DNA from: a virus
Reading direction: 5' to 3' (one strand)
Length of the DNA: 33,116 nt
Virus record (IMG/VR): IMGVR_UViG_3300020417_002350
Span: 1 to 33,116 of that record
The notes below the pieces were generated by a model that made no database searches, was not told where the DNA came from, and worked only from the letters and a program-made list of their open reading frames with translations. Positions within the stretch are counted from its first letter, which is position 1, and each line of letters begins with the position of its first letter. The translations under genes were made by a program, and so were the position numbers. Below, in pieces: positions 21,438 to 27,114 of this stretch.

Positions 21438-23905
21438 CAGATGACTCCTGTCTTGAAGATGTTTTGAGCGGATTGAACGGGCGAGGCGTTGTCTGAGGTG
21501 TACTTAACCGTGACCCGGTAGTAGGTGTTCTCAGAGAGCGTTGGCTTGTTGGTGTTCCAGGGTGCCGAGCCGTCTTGCCCAGAGGTTGCGTCCAAGTCGT
21601 CGTAGGTGTTGATCAGTGTCCAGGGACCGGTCTCACTAGCGCCGCTCTCTAGGGTCCAGACGCGCTTCGACAGTGTTGCGTCAGTGCCTGTCACGGCAGT
21701 CGTTCCGCCATTGCTGGACGTGAACACAATCGACGTAGGCGAAGGAGATGCTGCGCTGACGCTTGCGCCTTTGATGTACTTGCCGACAATGAAGTTGCCA
21801 TTAACACCGCTCACGTAGAAGGTGTTGTTTACGCGGCTGACGACAGTGCCAAACGTGGCCGCGGCGAAGGACTTGCTGACTGTGTCGCCATTGGCCCAGG
21901 TTCCGCCGTCGACGAGCATCGTGCTGTTGCTTGCGTCCTTGCTAACGATTGCAACGCCTGGCTCGATGTCGATCGTCAGGCCGTTCACATTCGGCTGGTT
22001 GGGATTGTTCCACCAGAAATAGCGTCCAGTGCCCTTGTAGCCACCAGAGACGGCTGTGCCACTCGTACCAGAGTTGTAGGTATCGCTGGCCGCGTTTGTT
22101 GTCCTGAGGCTGCTGATGCCGTTCTGAATGATCGAGGCAGTGACGACCTCGCCCATGTCAATGACGTAGCACTCAGTACCACCGGAACTGGTGCCCCAGT
22201 CGCCGGAATAAATAGAATTGCTACCGATGCCTAAGGTCTTGACCGTCGCGTTCGTGCCCGGACCTGAAGAGCCGCCACCACCAACGGCGTTGTTCTGAGA
22301 AAGGTCCGACCAGGTTGTAGCGAGACCCCAGCTCGACCCCTGGTAGCCGGCTGCGTAGGGATGGCCGCCCCAGCCGATGTATGTGTCAGCGGAGCCATCA
22401 AACCCCTGCACGAAATCGCCGACCTGAAACTCGTCGAAGCTGCTGTTGTTTGTAAAAGTGAGCGTAGTCCCCGCCGGCTGGTTATCGACAAGCTGGTTTC
22501 CGTCGACTGTCACTCCGCAGAACGTCGTGTCGTTTGCCGTGTGGCAATCAATAGTGAAGCCAACGACATTGGATTTTGAACCAATAGCGAACTGGCAGGT
22601 GTCACCAGGGCCAGTCCTCGGAGCCGTGGTGTTGTTCCAGACAGTTTCAGTTGAACCGTTTGCGTACTCGAAGATGATCGTGTGGTTGTCGTTCTCAGGG
22701 ATAGCCGTCGAGTAGATGACGAAGTTGCCACTTTGAGCAGGGGACAGCGTGATGCTGAGCACGGCGCCGTTCGTCTTCCTGTCGTAAGTGCCTTCATGGA
22801 TTGGATCCCCTTGGAAAGCGTTTGAAGACGTGCCAACTGCGACGAAATCGGTGACAACGTTTGTGACGTTAGTGATTGCGCTTGTTTCGGAATTCGTGAA
22901 GTCCGTGCCATCAGCTTCGGCCTGAGTGGCCGTGCCGATGATGCGGCTCAGCTGATCGGGACCCGAGAAGGTGAGCGCTGCGTCGTAAGGGTCGCTATGC
23001 GTCAGGGTGTCGCCGGTGCTGTAGTACTGACCCGAGAGGGTGATCTTCTTGGTGCTCGAATTCACGTCCTGAATCTGGCCGCCAGTGCTTGGGATGTCTC
23101 CGGCCGAGAAGAGACTGAAGTTTGTGGCGTCAGGAAACGTCATCACTGAGCCGTTGAAGAACTTGCCTATCTGGCCGATTGCCTTCGGGTTGTTCATCAC
23201 GATCCAAAACACCTGGCCAGTAACTACGGCAGGAAACGTCGTGATGGGTGTGCCGCTGTTGTGCAGATCTGACTGACCTGTGCCGTTGACAGAGGTGATG
23301 TTTGTGCCTGGGTTGAAGATCAGAGTGACCGTCTGAGGGAAGCGGAACGCATAGCCCTGGGAGATGCTGCCACTCGTGTCGGAGGTGGAGCCAAACAGGC
23401 CTTGTTGGACTGTGAAGGGGCTCGAGAAGTTGATTGTCTCGCTGGTGCTCGAGTAGCCCGCGCCGCTGCCCCAGTTAGCGAAGCTGCTGGCTTGGCCGAG
23501 GTTGTTCCACGTTTGGTTATTCCAAGCAGAAGCCCAGCCAGCCCAAGCGCACTGGACGTTCACGGTGCTGCCAAAGGTTCCGAGTTGAACGCTGGAGGCT
23601 GCACTCGTCGACTGAGGCAGAGATCCAGCCGGGCCGACAGTGGTGATGTCAGCAGTGAGCGGCTGCTCAGTACCCGTGGGGTTCAGCCCTGCACCATTGA
23701 CAGGTGACTCGATGTTGACAGGCGATTCGATTAACCCGCTAGGCCCCAGGTCCAGGTCCTGAGCCTGCATCTTGTACTGGGTGCCACTGCGCTCGACAAG
23801 CAGCAGGTCGGTGTCGTTGAGAGTGCTCATGTCGGTGTAGGGAACTTGGTACTGGACGCCGGATCGCTCAACCAAGAAAAGATCGTTATCGCTTGGAGTG
23901 CTCAT
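21437..23905 (-). CDS. Large tail fibre/virion protein, 822 residues
   Basis: The N terminus holds two copies of a module: NDLFLVERSGVQYQVPYTDM and TDLLLVERSGTQYKMQAQDL (about 6-50), the form seen in cyanophage fibres and baseplate-associated proteins. A short linker repeats ESPVNIESPVN. The body is Ser/Thr/Gly/Asn-rich with many beta strands and no catalytic motif; it includes ATQAEADGTDFTNSETSAIT (near 320-340), similar to fibre phrases. The C terminus has a fibronectin-like stretch (GPWTLINTYDDLD, SENTYYRVTVKYTSD). Its ATG overlaps the end of the 131-residue gene by four bases. A structural role is strong; the receptor or function is unknown. Confidence 0.82.
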   Translation of the reverse strand: MSTPSDNDLFLVERSGVQYQVPYTDMSTLNDTDLLLVERSGTQYKMQAQDLDLGPSGLIESPVNIESPVNGAGLNPTGTEQPLTADITTVGPAGSLPQSTSAASSVQLGTFGSTVNVQCAWAGWASAWNNQTWNNLGQASSFANWGSGAGYSSTSETINFSSPFTVQQGLFGSTSDTSGSISQGYAFRFPQTVTLIFNPGTNITSVNGTGQSDLHNSGTPITTFPAVVTGQVFWIVMNNPKAIGQIGKFFNGSVMTFPDATNFSLFSAGDIPSTGGQIQDVNSSTKKITLSGQYYSTGDTLTHSDPYDAALTFSGPDQLSRIIGTATQAEADGTDFTNSETSAITNVTNVVTDFVAVGTSSNAFQGDPIHEGTYDRKTNGAVLSITLSPAQSGNFVIYSTAIPENDNHTIIFEYANGSTETVWNNTTAPRTGPGDTCQFAIGSKSNVVGFTIDCHTANDTTFCGVTVDGNQLVDNQPAGTTLTFTNNSSFDEFQVGDFVQGFDGSADTYIGWGGHPYAAGYQGSSWGLATTWSDLSQNNAVGGGGSSGPGTNATVKTLGIGSNSIYSGDWGTSSGGTECYVIDMGEVVTASIIQNGISSLRTTNAASDTYNSGTSGTAVSGGYKGTGRYFWWNNPNQPNVNGLTIDIEPGVAIVSKDASNSTMLVDGGTWANGDTVSKSFAAATFGTVVSRVNNTFYVSGVNGNFIVGKYIKGASVSAASPSPTSIVFTSSNGGTTAVTGTDATLSKRVWTLESGASETGPWTLINTYDDLDATSGQDGSAPWNTNKPTLSENTYYRVTVKYTSDNASPVQSAQNIFKTGVI

Positions 23906-24297
23906 GGCAGGGTCGGAAGGCTGGACAGCGATGCGTTCTGCAACTTCACCCAGTTGCCGCCGTGGGCGTAAAACAGCGCACCCTCTGCGTGGACGTGAGC
24001 CACTGCGCCATGGACACCTGAAGCAGCAGGCAGATCGCCCGTGGTTGCGTAGAGGACAGGATTGAGGTCGCCAGCCTGGAAGAGGGTTGGCTTGTTGGTC
24101 AGGTCGTCGTAGTCACCAGAAAAGCCAGCCACGTTGGCCTGGGCTCCAGCCTCAATGCCGTCCAGCTTCGCCTTATCAGCAGCTGACATGTAGCCCTTGG
24201 CCGATGTCGTCGCGTCGTCAGTAACGAGGACCGTCAGATCAAGACTCGAGCCACCCGAGTTCTCAATCTCGTCGGCAAGGATTTTCCCGTAGGGCAT
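23902..24297 (-). CDS. Short fibre protein sharing the MPYGK N-terminal module
   Basis: The 131-residue protein begins MPYGKILADEIENSGGSSLD then LTVLVTDDATTSAKGYMSAA and DKAKLDGIEAGAQANVAG. This is nearly the same as the first 60 residues of the 206-residue fibre at 20.5-21.1 kb. The second half is DLTNKPTLFQAGDLNPVLYA and ends with a small tip. It could be an adaptor connecting the 822-residue fibre to the virion, since the two overlap by four bases. A GGAATCCTGAGG motif lies 35 bases before the ATG. Confidence 0.78.
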   Translation of the reverse strand: MPYGKILADEIENSGGSSLDLTVLVTDDATTSAKGYMSAADKAKLDGIEAGAQANVAGFSGDYDDLTNKPTLFQAGDLNPVLYATTGDLPAASGVHGAVAHVHAEGALFYAHGGNWVKLQNASLSSLPTLP

Positions 24298-24322
24298 GGG
24301 ATCAGGTCGCTACATGGACGCC

Positions 24323-24469
24323 TCAGGATTCCGAGAACTCCTTGACCGCGATGTCGTAACCCTTCAAGAGCATCGCCTTCTTGACGATCGCAAGAGCGAT
24401 GTCTCTTTTGTCTGTGACCTCGGTGACCTCAATCTGCCCAGGCATTTTGTAGGTGATCTGAAAAAGCAT
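24323..24469 (-). CDS. Unknown 48-residue protein
   Basis: The protein begins MLFQITYKMPGQIEVTEVTD and continues with a helix (ALAIVKKAMLLKGYDIAVKE). Its ATG overlaps the stop of the previous gene (TAATG), and its own stop overlaps the motif of the next one. The tight packing is its main support; the function is unknown. Confidence 0.6.
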   Translation of the reverse strand: MLFQITYKMPGQIEVTEVTDKRDIALAIVKKAMLLKGYDIAVKEFSES

Positions 24470-24660
24470 TAGATCAAGTCGTTATCGAACAGCGCAGACA
24501 TGAGGCAGGCGTAGAGCTGTGTCTTCATCTGGATCAATCTTTCCTGCTCCGAAGCATCGCCCCCGGGCCACACTCTCAACGCTGTATCGGTTGCACTGAG
24601 CATGGCCCGCAGGGTTTCGATGTTGGTTTCGATTGAAACGACGATGTCCCGCTCGTCCAT
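24469..24660 (-). CDS. Unknown 63-residue helical protein
   Basis: The protein begins MDERDIVVSIETNIETLRAM and continues LSATDTALRVWPGGDASEQE and a final helix. I chose the ATG that forms a TGATG overlap with the previous gene; an in-frame ATG four codons upstream lies inside that gene. No family is recognised. Confidence 0.6.
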   Translation of the reverse strand: MDERDIVVSIETNIETLRAMLSATDTALRVWPGGDASEQERLIQMKTQLYACLMSALFDNDLI

Positions 24661-24932
24661 CACCCTTTCCATTTGGTGCGATTAGCCCAATAGGCCGCGG
24701 ACATCTTGCCCTTGGCGATGTTCTTGGCATGGCGATCCCTAAAGGCTTTGCGCTGAGCAGCGTTCTGATTGGTCTTTGCGCCCTGCTCACCGAAGCGAAT
24801 GGTCTTGATCTTGTCGCCTTCCTTGGCCACGACTACGTGGCTCTTAGTTTTGTGATTAGGTGTGCGCTTGGGCTTGTTGAAACCGCTGACGCCAGCCCTT
24901 TCGAGTCGAGGATCTTTCTTTTTGCCGGCCAT
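24660..24932 (-). CDS. Conserved small basic protein, possibly DUF6321
   Basis: The 90-residue, strongly basic protein begins MAGKKKDPRLERAGVSGFNK, continues PKRTPNHKTKSHVVVAKEGD, KIKTIRFGEQG, and ends AKNIAKGKMSAAYWANRTKW. I recognise this pattern (DPRL, GFNKPKRTP, KSHVV, IRFGQQG, RHAKNI.KGKMSAAYWAN) from many phages and from memory link it to DUF6321, with some doubt about the number. The role is unknown; it may be a virion or DNA-associated protein. A GGAACCCTAAGG motif lies 28 bases before the ATG. Confidence 0.78.
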   Translation of the reverse strand: MAGKKKDPRLERAGVSGFNKPKRTPNHKTKSHVVVAKEGDKIKTIRFGEQGAKTNQNAAQRKAFRDRHAKNIAKGKMSAAYWANRTKWKG

Positions 24933-24950
24933 CGAGCTACTGAGAGAGCC

Positions 24951-25097
24951 TTAGGGTTCCCCGAGAACTCCGCCTTGCAGCCTGATGTACTCCTTGCAGG
25001 CTTCGAGGCTCTTGGATGTCATGCAAAACATGCCGTGAAAGTGCACGGACCAGTAGCCATTGCCTTTGCAGATGATCGTGTAAGCCATAGGGTGCAT
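24951..25097 (-). CDS. Unknown 48-residue protein
   Basis: The protein reads MHPMAYTIICKGNGYWSVHF then HGMFCMTSKSLEACKEYIRL, with a C-terminal QGGVLGEP. A compact beta-hairpin-plus-helix fold is likely. An alternative ATG three codons downstream would start at MAYT. A GTTAGAAC motif lies about 11 bases upstream. Its stop overlaps the GGAACCCTAA motif of the next gene. Confidence 0.6.
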   Translation of the reverse strand: MHPMAYTIICKGNGYWSVHFHGMFCMTSKSLEACKEYIRLQGGVLGEP

Positions 25098-25107
25098 GGT
25101 GCTTGTT

Positions 25108-25353
25108 CTAACCATGATCACGATCTTGCAGCGGAGTGAACTTGAAGGGTGGGAGCTCGACGCCCATCTCCTTGAAGTCATTGCGCAAACTGCGATATGC
25201 CAACCAACTGCGCAGGAGCAGCATCCCGTTCCAGTACTTAATGCGAGCTATGGCGTACAGCCCGAAGAAGTAAGCATCACACTCCTTGGGGAACAAGGCA
25301 TAGAGGATGATCAGCCCGGCCATCCATCCGTAGGTAAAGGCAGTCGGATTCAT
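25108..25353 (-). CDS. Small membrane protein, 81 residues
   Basis: The protein begins MNPTAFTYGWMAGLIILYAL with a first membrane helix (about 7-22), then a probable second one (DAYFFGLYAIARIKYW), followed by a basic helix (LLLRSWLAYRSLRNDFKEMG) and a polar end. Its ATG overlaps the previous stop (ATGA). It may be a lysis or membrane accessory protein; no family is recognised. Confidence 0.6.
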   Translation of the reverse strand: MNPTAFTYGWMAGLIILYALFPKECDAYFFGLYAIARIKYWNGMLLLRSWLAYRSLRNDFKEMGVELPPFKFTPLQDRDHG

Positions 25354-25553
25354 GCGATCGAGAGGCGATTGAACAAGGGCTGAAGTTGATCGTGGACTTC
25401 CTTGAGTGTTCCCTCGAAGCGAAGCGAGCCGATGGTGGCGATGTAATGCCAACCACCGACCCGAACCAGATGAGCCGTAGGGCCCAGGCGGTGGACCTTG
25501 TCTCGCAGCTGCGTTGGCGTGATGCCTTGCTTCAAGGGTGAGCGATTAAGCAC
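25350..25553 (-). CDS. Unknown 67-residue basic protein
   Basis: Starting at GTG, it reads MLNRSPLKQGITPTQLRDKV then HRLGPTAHLVRVGGWHYIAT and IGSLRFEGTLKEVHDQLQPL. It has a short beta sheet with a basic N terminus. It overlaps both neighbours. The function is unknown. Confidence 0.57.
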   Translation of the reverse strand: MLNRSPLKQGITPTQLRDKVHRLGPTAHLVRVGGWHYIATIGSLRFEGTLKEVHDQLQPLFNRLSIA

Positions 25554-25635
25554 GGCGGCGCTCGTAGCAAAGGGCGTTAAAGGCCGCGGCCAACAAGAAG
25601 GCTGGCAGGGTAGTAGCGATCAGAATCCAGATCAT
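25546..25635 (-). CDS. Tiny single-pass membrane peptide, 29 residues
   Basis: It reads MIWILIATTLPAFLLAAAFN, a membrane helix, then ALCYERRRA with positive charges at the end. It overlaps its neighbours by four bases (ATGA) and a few bases at the other end. The shape is plausible for a membrane peptide; the support is the overlap and hydrophobic pattern. Confidence 0.5.
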   Translation of the reverse strand: MIWILIATTLPAFLLAAAFNALCYERRRA

Positions 25636-25817
25636 CGAAGGTCAGGCGGAGTGTTCTCTTCGTAAGTACCCAGCTCGAGGGCTTGATTGACCAGGTCCAT
25701 GGCGTCAGCCAGTAATCCCCAGGTTTTGTCGCTGTATATCTGGGGTTGGTCCTCGGTCATGCCTTGGGCCAGGAAAAGCTGATTAGCGGCGGCGCTAAGT
25801 GGGTTGTTGATGGTCAT
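25632..25817 (-). CDS. Unknown 61-residue protein
   Basis: It begins MTINNPLSAAANQLFLAQGM and is helical and acidic (DKTWGLLADAMDLVNQALEL), ending TYEENTPPDLR. It is coupled by ATGA overlaps on both sides. No family is recognised. Confidence 0.58.
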   Translation of the reverse strand: MTINNPLSAAANQLFLAQGMTEDQPQIYSDKTWGLLADAMDLVNQALELGTYEENTPPDLR

Positions 25818-25990
25818 AATTCCATCTCGGGGAATCGGTCGGGATTTTCATCGAGAATCATTTCCCAGCCAGCGATCTGGTCGAGGATGTCGGCGCAGGT
25901 CTTCTGGAGTTGTTCCTGTTTGAAGTTGGCGGGAGCAATGCTTATGCAGCTGATGCAAGCGTCAACGAGTGATGTGGTCTCAGGATTCAC
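25814..25990 (-). CDS. Unknown 58-residue acidic protein
   Basis: With a GTG start it reads MNPETTSLVDACISCISIAP then ANFKQEQLQKTCADILDQIA, ending NPDRFPEMEL. It has three Cys in the helical part. No ATG fits better. The ATGA overlap with the next gene is its main support. Confidence 0.55.
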   Translation of the reverse strand: MNPETTSLVDACISCISIAPANFKQEQLQKTCADILDQIAGWEMILDENPDRFPEMEL

Positions 25991-26062
25991 GGGAGAATGA
26001 AAGCGATAAAGAGAGAGGGGATGAGAAGGGCCTAGAAGGGGCTGGAAGAGCCGTAGCTCATT

Positions 26063-26356
26063 CTACCCTTGGGTCAGTCTGTTTTCGAACAATGATTGAA
26101 CGGAGCCGCTCTCATGAAGGTCTGAGAGGGTCTTGCCATTGATGGTGAACTCGACGTCGAGTCCGTACTCTTTGGCGGTGTTGACCTGCGCTTTGACGAG
26201 GTGGACCCAGACCTTGGTCACGATCTCCTTGTCCCATTCGTAATTGGAAGAGTTGGAGCAGTTGGCGATCAGATCGAACTGCTTAATCAACTTCGTAACA
26301 CGATCAGGAAACAGGCGAGCAAAGCGGTCGCGCTTTTCTGCTGTTGATTGAGGCAT
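26063..26356 (-). CDS. Unknown 97-residue protein of a recurring cyanophage type
   Basis: The protein begins MPQSTAEKRDRFARLFPDRV and continues TKLIKQFDLIANCSNSSNYE then WDKEIVTKVWVHLVKAQVNT. The LIANCSNSSNYEW phrase is, from memory, typical of small cyanophage and other phage proteins of unknown function. The second half ends FTINGKTLSDLHESGSVQS. An ATG five codons upstream is less likely. Confidence 0.7.
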   Translation of the reverse strand: MPQSTAEKRDRFARLFPDRVTKLIKQFDLIANCSNSSNYEWDKEIVTKVWVHLVKAQVNTAKEYGLDVEFTINGKTLSDLHESGSVQSLFENRLTQG

Positions 26357-26404
26357 TGTCGAAAAGAGCAATCAGAGAAAGGACGTCAAAACAGCATTCC
26401 GCAA

Positions 26405-26491
26405 TCAAGAGAGGTCGCGGAGCTTGTAGACGATGCCAACGAACAAGACTGCGCAAAGCACGGAGGAGCCATAAAGAGCCAAGGAGTGCAT
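26405..26491 (-). CDS. Tiny membrane peptide, 28 residues
   Basis: It reads MHSLALYGSSVLCAVLFVGI then VYKLRDLS: one membrane helix with a short basic/acidic end. It starts two bases after the stop of the gene before it. Hydrophobic pattern and spacing are the only support. Confidence 0.48.
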   Translation of the reverse strand: MHSLALYGSSVLCAVLFVGIVYKLRDLS

Positions 26492-26493
26492 GG

Positions 26494-26655
26494 TCAGACT
26501 TGCGGTTGATCACGAGGTCTCGCGCTGATTACGCGAGTGTGAGGGAAGGCGTCGGCGAAGCGCTGAACAGCGCTGCGAGCATCGAGAGCGGCGATGGTGT
26601 GCTGCTCTTCGAGACCGGTACGAAGGTCGACGGCGGTGAGGACGTAGACGTTCAT
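26494..26655 (-). CDS. Unknown 53-residue protein
   Basis: The protein begins MNVYVLTAVDLRTGLEEQHT and continues IAALDARSAVQRFADAFPHT, then a basic end. Small soluble alpha/beta pattern. It lies downstream of a 22-bp palindrome. No family is recognised. Confidence 0.58.
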   Translation of the reverse strand: MNVYVLTAVDLRTGLEEQHTIAALDARSAVQRFADAFPHTRVISARPRDQPQV

Positions 26656-26668
26656 AAACCCTCGGGGC

Positions 26669-26690
26669 TGTGTTGATGCGAATCAACACA
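26669..26690. repeat. Perfect 22-bp palindrome TGTGTTGAT-GCGA-ATCAACACA
   Basis: Arms of 9 bp match perfectly around a 4-base centre. It lies six bases after a stop codon and about 14 bases before the next ATG on the minus strand. No T-run follows, so it is not a standard terminator; it may be an operator or an RNA hairpin. Confidence 0.75.
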
Positions 26691-26695
26691 AGTTA

Positions 26696-26842
26696 TCAGG
26701 AGCAGTAGATCCGATTGACAGGGCAGAGCCTGTGCGTGCGGTTCTGCTGGACCTCTTCCAGCCCTTTGGCTGTATTGATGGGGTTAGTGGTGATGTTGAA
26801 AATCACGGCACCAACCGAGAGGCAGAGGAAAAAAGCTTTCAT
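26696..26842 (-). CDS. Small secreted or membrane protein, 48 residues
   Basis: It begins MKAFFLCLSVGAVIFNITTN, a signal-peptide or membrane-anchor-like stretch, then a polar part with two Cys (HRLCPVNRIYCS). It is the first gene after promoter copy 3, with an ATG about 26 bases from the -10 box. The function is unknown. Confidence 0.58.
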   Translation of the reverse strand: MKAFFLCLSVGAVIFNITTNPINTAKGLEEVQQNRTHRLCPVNRIYCS

Positions 26843-26867
26843 GGCTGCATGTGGTAGAGCCACCCCT

Positions 26868-26906
26868 GTTCTAAGCGTGATTGCTTTGCGTGTCAACACG
26901 TGCAAC
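26868..26906 (-). promoter_or_regulatory. Sigma70-like promoter, copy 3
   Basis: On the minus strand GTTGCACGTGTTGACA is followed by 17 bp and TAGAAC, then AGGGG. It lies directly after a terminator, so a new transcript is expected here. The spacer differs from copies 1 and 2. Confidence 0.8.
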
Positions 26907-26932
26907 AAAAGACCCCGGTGGGGGCCGGGGTC
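26907..26932 (-). terminator. Intrinsic terminator after the RNR transcription unit
   Basis: On the minus strand GACCCCGG-CCCCCA-CCGGGGTC is followed by TTTT and then the promoter for the next unit. Confidence 0.9.
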
Positions 26933-26958
26933 GAAGTCGTTCGGTTCGTGGGGGTTGC

Positions 26959-27114
26959 CTAAGTCTTCCTGCGGCGGAAGGCTTCGATCTGGGCATCGAT
27001 CAGGTCCTTAAGAACCTTGGCGTTGACGAGAGGAGGATGGCGGCGCTGCGGGCCGCGATAAGGAGAGGGGGCGAAGAGCATTGGATCATCGAGAAGGGTA
27101 AGAACCGTGATCAC
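26959..27114 (-). CDS. Unknown 51-residue protein overlapping the RNR end
   Basis: With a GTG start it reads MITVLTLLDDPMLFAPSPYR then GPQRRHPPLVNAKVLKDLID and a basic helical end. The GTG overlaps the RNR stop (GTGA), so it is probably translated in the same unit. A terminator follows shortly after. No family is recognised. Confidence 0.57.
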   Translation of the reverse strand: MITVLTLLDDPMLFAPSPYRGPQRRHPPLVNAKVLKDLIDAQIEAFRRRKT

